Assembly (NCBI GenBank): GCA_002082585.1
Contig: CP020563.1
Span: forward strand, 4,334,001 to 4,398,000
Reading direction: 5' to 3'
DNA from: Kitasatospora albolonga
GTDB taxonomy: Bacteria > Actinomycetota > Actinomycetes > Streptomycetales > Streptomycetaceae
DNA length: 64,000 nt
Below are positions 10,334 to 20,822 of the stretch, piece after piece. How positions within the stretch are numbered: the first letter of the stretch is position 1; every line of letters begins with the position of its first letter. The position numbers and the translations under genes were made by a program. The notes beneath the pieces were generated by a model. That model did not search any database. It was not told the origin of the DNA and saw only the letters and a list, made by a program, of their open reading frames with translations.

Positions 10334-11603
10334 GCGACCTCGGGGGCTTCGCGGGCAAGCGGCTCGCGCTCGTCGAGTCGATGCTGCACGACGCCTTCTA
10401 CGACGGCATCCACGCCGCCCGCGACCAGGGCTGCGAGATCTGGCTGCTCGTCAAGGGCGAGGAGTGGTACACCTCCGGGCGCCCCCTCGCGGAACACCCG
10501 CTGGGCCGGGTCGACAAGGTCCTGCACGTCGACACCCACGACTGGCGGGCCGTCGCCGACGCCCTCAGCGACGGGGACGGCAAGCCGCTCGTCGACGGCA
10601 TCCTGTCGTTCTCCGACTACCACACCGAGGCCACCGCACGGGCCGCCGACCACCTCGGCCTGCCCTCGCAGGGCCTCGGGGCGGTCCGGGCGGCGAACCA
10701 CAAGCACCTGCTGCGCGCGGCCCTCGGCGACGACCCGGCCAACGTCCGCTGGCGGCTGGTCACCGTTCTGGAGGAGCTGGACGAGGCCATCCACCACGTG
10801 GGGCTGCCGTGCATCGCCAAACCGCCCTCGGAGGCCATCAGTTACGGGGTGCGCAAGTGCCGCACCCGGGACGAGGCGATGGCGGCCTGGCGGGAGCTGA
10901 ACGCCGTACGGTCCTCGCTGCGCGGCCAGCCCCGGCCCGGCCATGTGCTCTTCGAGGAGTACGCGGAGGGGGTCGAGGTATCGGTGGAGTCGATGACCGT
11001 CGAGGGCCGCACCCACTTCTTCGGCGTCACCTCCAAGGAGCTGCACGGGACGACGATGCTGGAGGAGGCGCACTCCTTCCCCGTCGCCCTCGAACCGGCC
11101 GTCCACCAGGAGCTGCTCGCCTGTGTGGACCGTGTCCTCACCGCGATCGGCTACCGGCAGGGCCCGGCCCACACCGAGGTCATGCTCACCGCCGACGGGC
11201 CGAGGGTCGTCGAGGTCAACCCGCGGCTCCCGGCGCACATGATCTCCACCATGGTCGCCGACGTGTGCGGGACCAACCCGCACCTGGACGCCAAACTCCT
11301 CGCCCTCGGCATGCCGGTCGCCCCGGGCACACCCGGTCAGGGGCGGACCGGCGGCGCCGCCGTCGTCGTCCTCTTCCCGGACGAGCCCGGCGAACTCACC
11401 GCCATCCACGGGATACCGGAGGCCGAGGCGCTGGGGGTCCGGGTGATCCCGCACGCGGCGCCCGGCGACACCGTCGCCACCCGCCTCGACAACTCGGCCT
11501 CCGTCGGCTTTGCCTACGCCCACGCCGCCACCGCCGAGGAAGCCCTCGGCACGGCCCGGGAAGCCGCGGCCCGTATCCGTATCGACACCCGTGAGGAGGG
11601 CCG

Positions 11604-11607
<4 letters not shown>
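10330..11607 (+). CDS. ATP-grasp amino acid/peptide ligase embedded in the clavam operon
   Basis: A 425-residue ATP-grasp enzyme of the BacD / L-amino acid ligase / carnosine-synthase type. It has a Rossmann-like N-terminal domain beginning KRLALVESMLHDAF, a central ATP-grasp region with CIAKPPSEAISYGVRK (nucleotide-binding lysine) and VLFEEYAEGVEVSVE (hinge), and Mg-binding residues in HTEVMLTADGPRVVEVNPRL. A C-terminal lobe follows. Such enzymes activate a carboxylate as acyl phosphate and join it to an amine. It overlaps bls (ATGA) and pah (GTGA), so it is an integral part of the biosynthetic operon. In the clavulanic acid cluster, Orf17/GcaS (N-glycylclavaminic acid synthetase) is also ATP-grasp but lies elsewhere. 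Likely role: joining an amino acid to the clavaminate amine. The substrate is unknown. Confidence 0.88.
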
Positions 11608-13534
<1,927 letters not shown>

Positions 13535-13538
13535 GGAC

Positions 13539-13568
13539 ACGCGGGGCCGGCCGGGCCCGGCCCCGCGT
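13539..13568. terminator. Hairpin between cas and the convergent MBL gene
   Basis: A perfect 12-bp stem (13539-13550 with 13557-13568) and a 6-base loop, starting five bases after the cas stop. There is no T-run, as is usual for Streptomyces terminators. It sits between convergent genes and could serve both. Confidence 0.75.
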
Positions 13569-13589
13569 CTCCGTCCCGCTCCCCGGTCC

Positions 13590-14579
13590 TCAGGAGAGGG
13601 TGAGCGTCCGCAGGTGCTGCGGGCCGACGACCCGTGAGCCGGGCGCGGCGGCCCTGGACAGCTCCTCCGCGGCCGAGGCGCTGACGGAGGCGGCCAGCAG
13701 CGAGGGCGTCTCCGTCAGCGCCGTGGCCATGTCGTCGTGGTGGCAGGGGATGAGCAGCGGCGGGTTCCCCAGGGCGTCCAGAAGCCGCCCCAGATACCGG
13801 TGGACCGCGGCGTGCGAGGTCATCGGGATCAGCGCGACGTCCGGCCGGATTCCGGTCAGTTCGCGTTCCACGAAGTTGGTGGCTCCCATGAGCAGGATCG
13901 ACGGACCGCCGTCGACCGACACCTGGTAGGCGAGGGTCTCCCCCTCGACGAGCTCCCCGATGGTGAAGGGCCGCGACGGCGTCGCGCAGTGGTGCCCGGG
14001 AGCGAAGTAGCCGTGGTCGGCCGTCTGGCTGTGCAGGCTCCGGAAGACCTCCACGGTGTACCCGTCGAACTGGAGGAACTCCCCGCCCTTGACCTGGATG
14101 ACGTCCTCGACGCGGTCGCCCGGCGTCTCCATGGCGGTGAGCAGGTGCCGGACCGTTTCGTCGCACACGGTCCTGATCCGCGCGGACGCCCAGCCCGGCC
14201 GCGCGAGCAGCTGGGGCACGTCCGTGACGTGGTCGAAGTGCCCGTGGCTGACCATGATCAGCTCTGGCGCCCCGGCGAGGTGCCGCTCCGCCACCCGCTC
14301 CACGACGTCCCGGTCGGGCCGCAGGGGCATGCCCGGATCGAGCGCCCCCGCCGGGTCCGTACAGGGCACCCGGCTGATGTAGGGGTCGAAGAGCAGACTG
14401 CGCCGCCCGTCGATGACGATCTCGAACCCGGACACCCCGAGCCACCGCAGCTCCACCCGCGTGGTGTACGCCTTCGGGCGCGCCGCCGCCCACCCGGGAG
14501 CCGCGGCCCCCGCCCCCGCCCCGACCGCGACACCGGATACCGCCAGAGCCCCTTTGAGAACCGCCCGCCGCCTGGCCAA
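13590..14579 (-). CDS. Tat-exported metallo-beta-lactamase-fold hydrolase (UlaG-like)
   Basis: A 329-residue protein. Residues 1-33 form a twin-arginine-type signal: MARRRAVLKGALAVSG, an Ala/Gly-rich core, then WAAA. The mature part has the MBL-fold metal site SHGHFDHV (H112, H114, D116, H117), an opening RWLGVSGFEI...LLFDPYISR typical of the UlaG-like branch, and late histidines in LIPCHHDDM. The frame is closed by a stop four codons upstream, leaving TTG 14579 as the only plausible start. It is convergent to the clavam operon. A protective role against the product is possible, but this branch is usually lactonase or phosphodiesterase-like and its members are common in Streptomyces, so I infer no specific substrate. 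Confidence 0.82.
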   Translation of the reverse strand: MARRRAVLKGALAVSGVAVGAGAGAAAPGWAAARPKAYTTRVELRWLGVSGFEIVIDGRRSLLFDPYISRVPCTDPAGALDPGMPLRPDRDVVERVAERHLAGAPELIMVSHGHFDHVTDVPQLLARPGWASARIRTVCDETVRHLLTAMETPGDRVEDVIQVKGGEFLQFDGYTVEVFRSLHSQTADHGYFAPGHHCATPSRPFTIGELVEGETLAYQVSVDGGPSILLMGATNFVERELTGIRPDVALIPMTSHAAVHRYLGRLLDALGNPPLLIPCHHDDMATALTETPSLLAASVSASAAEELSRAAAPGSRVVGPQHLRTLTLS

Positions 14580-14746
14580 TGCGTCACCCGTTCACGTCCG
14601 TATCGATCACCAAGAGTGAAAGTGATGATACGTGAAGCGACGAAAGGGGTGATGTTTTCAGGCTGTTAGGGGGGAAATAGGGCTTCTGTGGATCTGTTCG
14701 ACGGGTGACCCCGGGGGCGAAGATCCGGTCGGGCACTTCAGACGTT

Positions 14747-15211
14747 TCAGGCGCGGGCGCTGTACCAGGAGGTGCAGCCGTGGCTCTTGCCGGCCTTCAT
14801 GACGCAGCCGCGTATCTGGACCTTGGTGCCTTCCTTGAGGTTCTTCGTCTTCTTGACCTGGGCGGGGGCGGTCTTCCCCGCCGTGCCGATGTCGATGATG
14901 ATCTCGCCCGTGGAGACCTGCTTGACCTGGCCGCGGATGGAGTAGCCGTCGCTCGCCAGGTCGTTCACATACAGCGTGTCGCCGAGGTGACTGGCCACGA
15001 TGGGGTCGGCGGACCAGTGAATGTTGCCGATGTGCTTGCCGGGGTGCCACATTTCGAGGAACCGGCTGTCCGGGTTCTTCATACCCGAGTCGTTCCAGTG
15101 GAGCTCGGGGGCCGCGTGGGCGGCGGGAGCGGTCAGGACGGCCCCCGACAGCGCCGCGACGACGACAGCGGCCACCGCGGTGACGCGCCGGGCGGACGTG
15201 ATGATGGACAT
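14747..15211 (-). CDS. Small secreted protein, copy 1 of a duplicated pair
   Basis: A 154-residue protein with a Sec signal peptide of about 33 residues ending APAAHA, so the mature domain is about 120 residues. The mature part has two cysteines near the C-terminus (RGCVMKAG and HGCTSWY), probably a disulfide. The motif MWHPGKHIGN sits near the start and two beta-rich repeats follow. ATG 15211 has AAGGAGG seven bases upstream. It is about 80% identical by eye to the protein at 16883-17347. I recognise no domain; the family looks like one of the orphan secreted proteins of Streptomyces. The upstream DNA shares a conserved block with the second copy, so both are likely regulated alike. Confidence 0.8.
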   Translation of the reverse strand: MSIITSARRVTAVAAVVVAALSGAVLTAPAAHAAPELHWNDSGMKNPDSRFLEMWHPGKHIGNIHWSADPIVASHLGDTLYVNDLASDGYSIRGQVKQVSTGEIIIDIGTAGKTAPAQVKKTKNLKEGTKVQIRGCVMKAGKSHGCTSWYSARA

Positions 15212-15317
15212 GATGTGCCTCCTTGCTCTGAACTCCGTGGGCCGACCCGGCAGATGCGCCCAGCGCTTCCCCCAGCCGCATAGCTGCAGGTGAGACGGCG
15301 CGGATCGACCGGAAACA

Positions 15318-15381
15318 ACTCTAGGCAGACGTGGTGCCGGACGAATTGACCATCAGCGCCACGTGCTTGACGCTCCGCGCC
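15318..15381 (-). promoter_or_regulatory. Conserved upstream block of secreted-protein copy 1
   Basis: The 60 bp at 15322-15381 are about 87% identical to 17546-17605, at a similar place upstream of the paralogue. The best-kept parts are ATTGACCATCAGCGCCA and TTGACGCTCCG. On the minus strand a possible -10 element TAGAGT lies at 15318-15323, 107 bp before the start codon. It is probably a shared promoter or operator. Confidence 0.45.
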
Positions 15382-15444
15382 GACATCGCTCACCGCTCTC
15401 GTCCTGGCCGGAGAGCGGCCGTGCGGGACCATGTGGCGTACTGC

Positions 15445-16443
15445 TCAAGGGAGTCTGAGCCGCCCACGGAGCTCGCTGACGTAGGCGCCGATATCGCGCT
15501 GTACGGGGAGCCCGTCGTCCCGGGTGCGCTGCCGGGGCCCGTCGGCGCCGGACCGGCACGGCCGGCAGAGCCCGTCGGGGAGGGCTTCGGACGGTCCGGG
15601 GGTGCGGCACTCCGTGCACTCGACGAGGAGGCGGCGGCCGGGCGGGGCTCCGCCGGGCGCGGTGCTCTCGGCTGGCAGCGGCGGCGGGACCTTGGTGGTG
15701 AGGCGGTGGCGGAGGAGGGCCACGGGGGAGTCGACCTCGGCCGGGAGCCCTGCCGTGAGAGCCGCGGTCAGGTAGTCGACGCCCACGCCCCGGTCCAGCC
15801 ACTGTGCCGCTCGGGCTTCCAGGGCCGCGCAGTCGTTCGCGGAGAGGGCGAGCCGGGGGTCCTGGCGACCGAGGCGGGCCAGGGCGAGGTAGGCGGGGGA
15901 AGGAGTGGGTACGTCGGTGGGGTCCGGGGGCGCCTGTTCCGTACGGGGAGTCTGCGGGACTTGGGCGGCTTGGGGGGCCTCGGGGGCTCCGGCGGCTTCG
16001 AGGGCCTCGGGAGCCTCGGAGGCTTCGGCGGCCTCTGCGGCGGTTTCGGTGGCGAGGTAGGTGTTCCACCACTCGTTGTCGCGTGGGGTGCGGGACCAGA
16101 AGGTGCGGAAGACCCAGCGCGTTTCGTCGCCCGCGCCGACGGAGCACCGTACGCGTCGCAGGTGTCCGGCGACGGAGAGGGCGTTGAGGGCGGTGGAGAT
16201 GGCCTGCTGCCCGTAGAGGGGGAGCTGTTTGGCGAGCTGCTTGACGCTCATGGCCGCGCCGTCGGGGAGGTGGTCGACGAACCCGGCGACGTACCGCTCG
16301 CGGGTAGGGAGGAGCGCGAAGTCCTGGCGCGTACGGGGTTGTTGGCCGGGGGTGGAGCGTTTGCCGTAACCGGGCTTGGCCATCGGGTACGGGGCGGCGG
16401 GTGCGGGGTCAGGCAGGGCGGAGCTAGGCTGCTGTGTAGCCAC
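15445..16443 (-). CDS. Winged-helix DNA-binding protein with C-terminal zinc-ribbon-like motif
   Basis: A 332-residue protein. Residues 40-115 form a MarR/winged-helix-like domain (PTRERYVAGFVDHLPDGAAMSVKQLAKQ split over two helices, then ISTALNALSVAGHLRRV as recognition helix and wing). A long Ala/Glu/Pro-rich linker follows (about 130-175). The C-terminus has four cysteines, CTECRTPG and CRPCRSG, suggesting a small zinc ribbon. GTG 16443 has AAAGGA in front. I have seen such proteins annotated as helix-turn-helix or MarR-like in Streptomyces, but no target is known. It lies directly upstream of the conserved block of secreted-protein copy 1 and might regulate the pair. Confidence 0.75.
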   Translation of the reverse strand: MATQQPSSALPDPAPAAPYPMAKPGYGKRSTPGQQPRTRQDFALLPTRERYVAGFVDHLPDGAAMSVKQLAKQLPLYGQQAISTALNALSVAGHLRRVRCSVGAGDETRWVFRTFWSRTPRDNEWWNTYLATETAAEAAEASEAPEALEAAGAPEAPQAAQVPQTPRTEQAPPDPTDVPTPSPAYLALARLGRQDPRLALSANDCAALEARAAQWLDRGVGVDYLTAALTAGLPAEVDSPVALLRHRLTTKVPPPLPAESTAPGGAPPGRRLLVECTECRTPGPSEALPDGLCRPCRSGADGPRQRTRDDGLPVQRDIGAYVSELRGRLRLP

Positions 16444-16882
16444 GGGATCGTCCTTTAGGTTGTGCGCGATCTTGCGGTCAGACCCCGGCCTGGTGCGCCA
16501 AACACCTGCCGGGGTCGCTTAGTTCTCGAACCGTAAGCACTCGTGACGCTCCGCCGCAAGCTGTCACGATTAGTCATACTTCCCCGGTTGCGACCAGGGA
16601 GGGAGGTGGGGGAGGTTTTCCCAACCCCCTTCTTCTACCCCCCGGTTACAGAAGGCGCTCGAACCTCGAAGCTCGCGTCCCGACGCCCGTGGCCCGGGTC
16701 CCGAGCTTCGGGGCGGGGACCCGTCCTCGTACCCCCGAAGGCGTGAACAGACCGGCCCGGGGCTCGAACCCCGGAACCCGGGAACCGGGCTTCGAGTCTC
16801 GGGCCCCGGGCCTCGGGATTCGGCGCAGGTCACCGCGCGGGGCGCCCTGTCCCGCCCTCCAGGAGGGGGCCGGTCAGGGGCT
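16444..16882. other. Non-coding 440-bp gap with GC-rich inverted and direct repeats
   Basis: No credible reading frame is seen. The DNA is built of short GC-rich palindromic words (CCCGGG, TTCGAG/CTCGAA variants) and a purine/pyrimidine-skewed stretch around 16600-16650. It lies upstream of the winged-helix gene and downstream of secreted-protein copy 2. A promoter for the winged-helix gene should lie near 16500-16570 but I cannot fix it. Confidence 0.4.
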
Positions 16883-17347
16883 TCAGGCGCGGCCGCTGTA
16901 CCAGGACGTGCAGCCGTAGCTCTTGCCTGCCTTCATCACGCAGCCGCGTACCTGGACCTTCGTGCCTTCCTTGAGGTTTTTCGTCTTCTGCACACCGGCG
17001 GGCGCCGTCTTCCCCGCCGTGCCGATGTCGATGACGATCTTGCCCGTGGAGACCTGCTTGACCTGGCCGCGTATGGAGTAGCCGTCGCTCTGGAGGTCGG
17101 TCACGTACAGCGTGTCGCCGAGGCTACTGCCCGCGACGGGGTCGGCGGACCAGTAGACGTTGCCGATGTGCTTGCCGGGGTGCCACATGGAAATGAACCG
17201 GCTGTCCGGGTTCTTCATCGCCGTCGTGTCCCAGGTGAGCTTGGGGGCCGCGTGGGCGGCGGGGGCGGTCAGGACGGCGCCTGACAGCGCAGCGACGACC
17301 ACGGCGGCCACTGCGGTGGCGCGCCGGGCGGACTTGATCATGGACAT
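16883..17347 (-). CDS. Small secreted protein, copy 2 of a duplicated pair
   Basis: A 154-residue paralogue of the protein at 14747-15211, with the same length, a Sec signal ending APAAHA and the same two C-terminal cysteines (RGCVMKAGKSYGCTSWY). Differences cluster at the start of the mature domain (PKLTWDTTAM versus PELHWNDSGM). ATG 17347 has AAGGAG five bases upstream. Conservation of the second half is nearly complete, suggesting selection on that part. Function unknown. Confidence 0.8.
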   Translation of the reverse strand: MSMIKSARRATAVAAVVVAALSGAVLTAPAAHAAPKLTWDTTAMKNPDSRFISMWHPGKHIGNVYWSADPVAGSSLGDTLYVTDLQSDGYSIRGQVKQVSTGKIVIDIGTAGKTAPAGVQKTKNLKEGTKVQVRGCVMKAGKSYGCTSWYSGRA

Positions 17348-17541
17348 GGTGTCTCCTTGCTCTGTACGTCGGACGGGCTTCATCTGCCGCACGGGCCCTT
17401 GCCCGGACGGTCCGTCAAGTGCCGTTCTGGAGGCGGCTTCACTGGCTGGATTCCGCCAGCCGGCGCGGCAGGTAAGCCCAGCACTCTGCGCCCTCCCCAG
17501 TCACATAGGCCCAGGTGGGACGCTCGGGTTGGCCAGAAGTA

Positions 17542-17605
17542 ACCATAGGCAGGCGTTATGCGGGACGGATTGACCATCAGCGCCAAGTACTTGACGCTCC
17601 GTGCC
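17542..17605 (-). promoter_or_regulatory. Conserved upstream block of secreted-protein copy 2
   Basis: This is the counterpart of 15318-15381. A possible -10 element TATGGT lies on the minus strand at 17542-17547, followed by the conserved 60-bp block. Here the block contains the palindrome CAAGTACTTG, which is degenerate in copy 1. It overlaps the 3' end of the gene at 17577-18101. Confidence 0.45.
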
Positions 17606-18101
17606 AAGCGGCTGGTGCGGGGGACCTGCGACAGCCCTCTTCCCTGCCGCCCGAGAGCCGACGACGCCACCAGAGGTCGGAGCGCCACTGCCGACGGCCG
17701 GCAAACGGATCGGGAAGAGTGCGCGCGAGGTACGCGGTGTCCAGAGGGGCCACGAGGCGCTTCAGCTCGGACCGGGCCCGGACCGGGAGCTGCTCCAGGA
17801 CCAGTTCGAGCACGTCGCGTGCGTGCCTCACGTCGTCGAAGGAACAACCGCGGCACGGGCACTCCGCGTCCTGCGGAGAGAGAGGCCGACGCCCGGGCGG
17901 TTGCAGAAACGCCCGGTAACGCCGCAGCGCACGGTTCGTGGCACCGGGGTAGACGTAGTAGTCGGACGTGAGCCTCTCCGCGCGATGGATCGCGAGGCTG
18001 GTGCGGGCGGAGAGCCCGTGGAGCCGGTCCGGCGGCGGGTCCTCCCAGACGCGAGGACCATGCTGTTCGGCGCGCAGAGCACCGGGCCGTCTACGCGGCA
18101 T
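17577..18101 (-). CDS. Uncharacterised protein with a CPCRGC motif
   Basis: A 174-residue protein with G/C-ending codons through most of its length. Features are an Arg-rich N-terminus, a helical segment RAIRR-like around residues 45-65, the cysteine cluster CPCRGC (about 80-86), and a C-terminal half reading LVLEQLPVRARSEL and TLPDPFAGRRQWRSDLWW. The latter block is one I recognise from other streptomycete hypothetical proteins. ATG 18101 has GAAAGG close upstream. The last 10 codons run into the conserved promoter block of the secreted-protein gene, so the true family C-terminus may be replaced by duplicated DNA. Function unknown. Confidence 0.6.
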   Translation of the reverse strand: MPRRRPGALRAEQHGPRVWEDPPPDRLHGLSARTSLAIHRAERLTSDYYVYPGATNRALRRYRAFLQPPGRRPLSPQDAECPCRGCSFDDVRHARDVLELVLEQLPVRARSELKRLVAPLDTAYLARTLPDPFAGRRQWRSDLWWRRRLSGGREEGCRRSPAPAAWHGASSTWR

Positions 18102-18297
18102 CGGCCTTTCGGTATGCGGTCATGAACCCCATCATGTCAGCCATCCCTCCATGCCCCCGCGGCCAGGAGCAACGGGACACCCCTGAAGCCCGCAGGGGGA
18201 CGGGGGCCCACCGTACGTCCGGTCTCTTGGCGTGAGGCACGGCTGCCGCGCCAAGGACGGCGAGCCGGAGTCTCCGACGCGAACAGGACCGATGAGG

Positions 18298-18900
18298 TCA
18301 GATACCGGCGCATTCGTCGACGATGGCGCAGGCGCTGCGAATGCCGCGCAGATAGGTGTCGATGCCGTCATCGCCGCGCATGTGGGGCGCGTCCCGGAAC
18401 CACTGCCGCCACAGGCCGTCCTCCTGGAGGAGACGACCGGCCCGGTCGCTGTGCAGGACGGAGTCCGTGTACGCCAGGGCGCCCATGGCTGTCGGCTGGT
18501 CGTAGGCGAGGTCGGGCCGACGCAGGTAGCGATCCAGGTAAGCGGCCAGCAGGTCGGCGTCCTGTGCGGTGCCGAAACTCGACAGCGCCACGCAGTAGGC
18601 CCCACCCGCGCAGCAGACCTCGCTCTCCAGCAACAGCCCTCCCAGCCGCCCGCGGAAGTGGTCACGGCGCGAGACGGCGGCGAGCCAGGCTGCGGTGCGC
18701 CGCTCGCGCCAGCTTCCCTGGAAGAGGAGGGTGAGTTCGGCGTCCGAAACGGCCCTCGCGTCACGGGCCAGGGCATGAACGAACGGCTCGTACGTCTCGC
18801 GCGGCATCCGAAGCACCGCTCCGCCGAGCTTCAGGTAGCGGCGTCCCGGGAGGCAGTAGCGGCGGTACAGAGCCTGTATCTCGGAGTCGTGGCGGATCAC
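18298..18900 (-). CDS. DUF6000 family protein
   Basis: A 200-residue protein matching the DUF6000 family layout. It contains LLFQGSWRERRTAAWLAAVSR split over two helices, then FRGRLGGLLLESEVCCAG, YCVALSSFGT, LLAAYLDRYLRRPDL and YDQPTAMGALAY. These segments look like HEAT/ARM-type helices. ATG 18900 is used. DUF6000 has no known function; members are common singletons in Streptomyces. No operon partner is evident. Confidence 0.75.
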   Translation of the reverse strand: MIRHDSEIQALYRRYCLPGRRYLKLGGAVLRMPRETYEPFVHALARDARAVSDAELTLLFQGSWRERRTAAWLAAVSRRDHFRGRLGGLLLESEVCCAGGAYCVALSSFGTAQDADLLAAYLDRYLRRPDLAYDQPTAMGALAYTDSVLHSDRAGRLLQEDGLWRQWFRDAPHMRGDDGIDTYLRGIRSACAIVDECAGI

Positions 18901-18959
18901 CAGCCCATCCTCTCGCGACGTGCACGCGGCTGATGGGGCGGGTGCTGTGCGTCCGCGCG

Positions 18960-19118
18960 TCAGAACGGCGGATCTTCGGAGCCGCCTCCTGTCCCGTTGT
19001 CTGCCGACGCGTGGCCGAGATCGGCCAGGCGAGCCTGCCGTGCACGGGATGCGATGTCGTCCGCGTTCTCCAGGTCACGGGTGTCGTGTCCCCAGGTGTT
19101 GAGCGCGGTCAGGCACCG
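18960..19118 (-). pseudogene. C-terminal remnant of an unidentified gene
   Basis: A short frame with coding-like codon use reads LNTWGHDTRDL, ENADDIASRARQARLADLG and ends GGGSEDPPF before the stop at 18960. An in-frame stop at about 19117 blocks it upstream, and no start or ribosome site fits. The acidic DPPF end resembles the tail of single-strand DNA-binding proteins, but the rest does not. It is probably the broken end of a lost gene in the 340-bp gap. Confidence 0.35.
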
Positions 19119-19238
19119 TCACTCACCGTGCGCAGACCGCGGAGGTCGAGCCGGAACCCGAGAGGTGACGGCGCTTCGCCCCGGAGGGGGCGGCATATTG
19201 CCGTGCGGACGCAGGGGGCCTGACCTCATAGTGCGGGG

Positions 19239-20180
19239 ATGGATGAAGTCAGCGTTCCTGGGGCCGTGACGTTTTCGGAGCGGTCGAGCGAGCGGCTGGG
19301 GTATCCGCGTGATGCCCGGTTGCTGATCATCAACTGCGACGACTTCGGGATGTATCCGGAGATCAACGCGGCGGTGGTCGAGGCGGTGGAGGAGGGCATC
19401 GCCAGTTCGTGCAGCCTGATGGTTCCTTGTCCGGGGGCGGCGGAGGCTATGAAGATGCTGGGTCTCCGGCCGTGGATTCCGTTCGGGATTCACCTCACTT
19501 TGGTGTGCGAGATGCCGGACATCCGGTGGGGCCCACTGACTGCGAGAGAACGAGTGCCCTCACTGCTGGACCCTGCGGGCGAGTTGTTCCCGCCGACTCC
19601 CGACGGCCGGGCGGCCCTGCTCGGCCAGGCCCGTCCTGAGGAGGTCGAGCGTGAGTTCCGTGCCCAGATCGATGCCGTGGCCCGCGCCGGGCTCACGCCG
19701 ACCCACCTGGACTTCCACTGCCTGGCCGATGGCGGCCGGGACGACGTCCTCGACCTGACCGTCGCGCTGGCGGCGGAGTACGGGCTCGCGGTTCGGGTCT
19801 GGCTCGACCCCGGGCGCCGGGCGATGCGGAGACGGGGGTTGCCGGTCACCGACAACGGCTTCCTGGACAGCTTCGCCCTGGACATCGAGGGCAAAGCGGC
19901 CCGCTATGTTCAGCTCCTGCGTGACCTGCCCGCCGGACTCAACGAATGGGCGGTGCATCCCGGTCTGGGCGGCAGCGGGTCGCGGGCCGTCGACGGTGGC
20001 TGGGACGTGCGGCGGACGGATTACGAGTTTCTGACATCGCCGCAGGCCCGTGAGGCTCTTGAGCGGGAGAACATCACCGTGATCGACTATCGGGGAATTC
20101 AGCGAGCCTGGTCCCGGCTCGTGGGTCCTCGGCAACCGACCGGCTTCCGCTCCGTGGACGACGACCGACCGCTGAGCTGA
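19239..20180 (+). CDS. ChbG/HpnK-type carbohydrate deacetylase (YdjC family)
   Basis: A 313-residue YdjC/ChbG-family protein, which hydrolyses N-acetyl groups of chito-oligosaccharides or related sugars at a metal site. Metal-site motifs are visible: IINCDDFGMYPEIN (Asp pair), GIHLTLVCE (His) and THLDFHCL (His pair). The C-terminal block ELAVHPG-type reads EWAVHPGLGG. The first 15 residues before YPRDARLLIINCDDFG look like an extra, poorly defined tail, so a later start is possible. It stands alone. The 3' end contains an Arg-rich extension after position 290. Confidence 0.85.
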   Translation: MDEVSVPGAVTFSERSSERLGYPRDARLLIINCDDFGMYPEINAAVVEAVEEGIASSCSLMVPCPGAAEAMKMLGLRPWIPFGIHLTLVCEMPDIRWGPLTARERVPSLLDPAGELFPPTPDGRAALLGQARPEEVEREFRAQIDAVARAGLTPTHLDFHCLADGGRDDVLDLTVALAAEYGLAVRVWLDPGRRAMRRRGLPVTDNGFLDSFALDIEGKAARYVQLLRDLPAGLNEWAVHPGLGGSGSRAVDGGWDVRRTDYEFLTSPQAREALERENITVIDYRGIQRAWSRLVGPRQPTGFRSVDDDRPLS

Positions 20181-20300
20181 AGGCGTTCAGCCTGCGGCGG
20201 CCGGTCGTCCGGCCCGGGTTCGGGCGTTGGCGAGACGGCGAGACGGCGAGACGGCGAACCAGGGACCCCGTCCGCGAGGGCGGGCCCCTTCCGGTCGGGC

Positions 20301-20822
20301 TCACGCGCCGCGACCACCGGTCAAGGGCGACTCCTCTGCCGGTGCCTGCCCCGGCCGGATCGTGACGATGACCGGCCAGATGAGGCTGTAGATCAGGATC
20401 TTGGTCAGCGGGTTCAACCACGCGAGCAGGAGCGCCCCGCGTTCCGTGCCGCCGACGAACCACGTCATGCCGACGAGGAGGGCGCAACTCACCCCGTAGG
20501 CAAGGAGAAACCGCAGCCATGACCGCCATTCCCGCAGGACGCGGGCCCGCCCGTACAGGACCGGACGCGGCCTTTCGGGAACTCCCCCGAAGCGCCGCCC
20601 GAACTTCTCGTCCGCCCACCGCAGGGTGTCGTGCCCGAAAGCGACGGTGAATCCGAGATAGGCGGCGGACAGCCCGTGCCAGATGGTGACTTCGGCACCG
20701 TCCCTGAGGCTGATGACCGTGGCGGCCAGCAGGACGATGTCCAGCAGGGGAACGCAGAGCAGGACGCCGCCGCCGAGCCGCTTCCAGCCCTTGATGTAGC
20801 GAGCACTCAGTCCGGCCGCCAA
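20301..20822 (-). CDS. Four-helix membrane protein with uncertain N-terminus
   Basis: At least 173 residues with hydrophobic segments near residues 16-36, 44-60, 103-122 and 127-155. The central loop is basic. The nominal TTG start at 20822 lies in the middle of another hydrophobic stretch: the frame continues upstream through VILYLIIACDVLFWVLL with no ATG or GTG start. A GTG with a fair ribosome site at about 20877 is out of frame by one base. Either a single-base deletion broke the start or an unusual start is used. Function unknown. Confidence 0.5.
   Translation of the reverse strand: MAAGLSARYIKGWKRLGGGVLLCVPLLDIVLLAATVISLRDGAEVTIWHGLSAAYLGFTVAFGHDTLRWADEKFGRRFGGVPERPRPVLYGRARVLREWRSWLRFLLAYGVSCALLVGMTWFVGGTERGALLLAWLNPLTKILIYSLIWPVIVTIRPGQAPAEESPLTGGRGA

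Noticed and set aside
13590..14579. The MBL-fold protein as a class B beta-lactamase.
   Set aside because: Motifs around the metal site and the opening strands fit the UlaG-like branch, not B1-B3 enzymes.
16755..16785. A T-arm-like word (GGGGTTCGAGCCCC on the minus strand) suggesting a tRNA.
   Set aside because: The stem-loop geometry is wrong (six-base loop) and no D-arm, anticodon arm or acceptor stem can be built around it.
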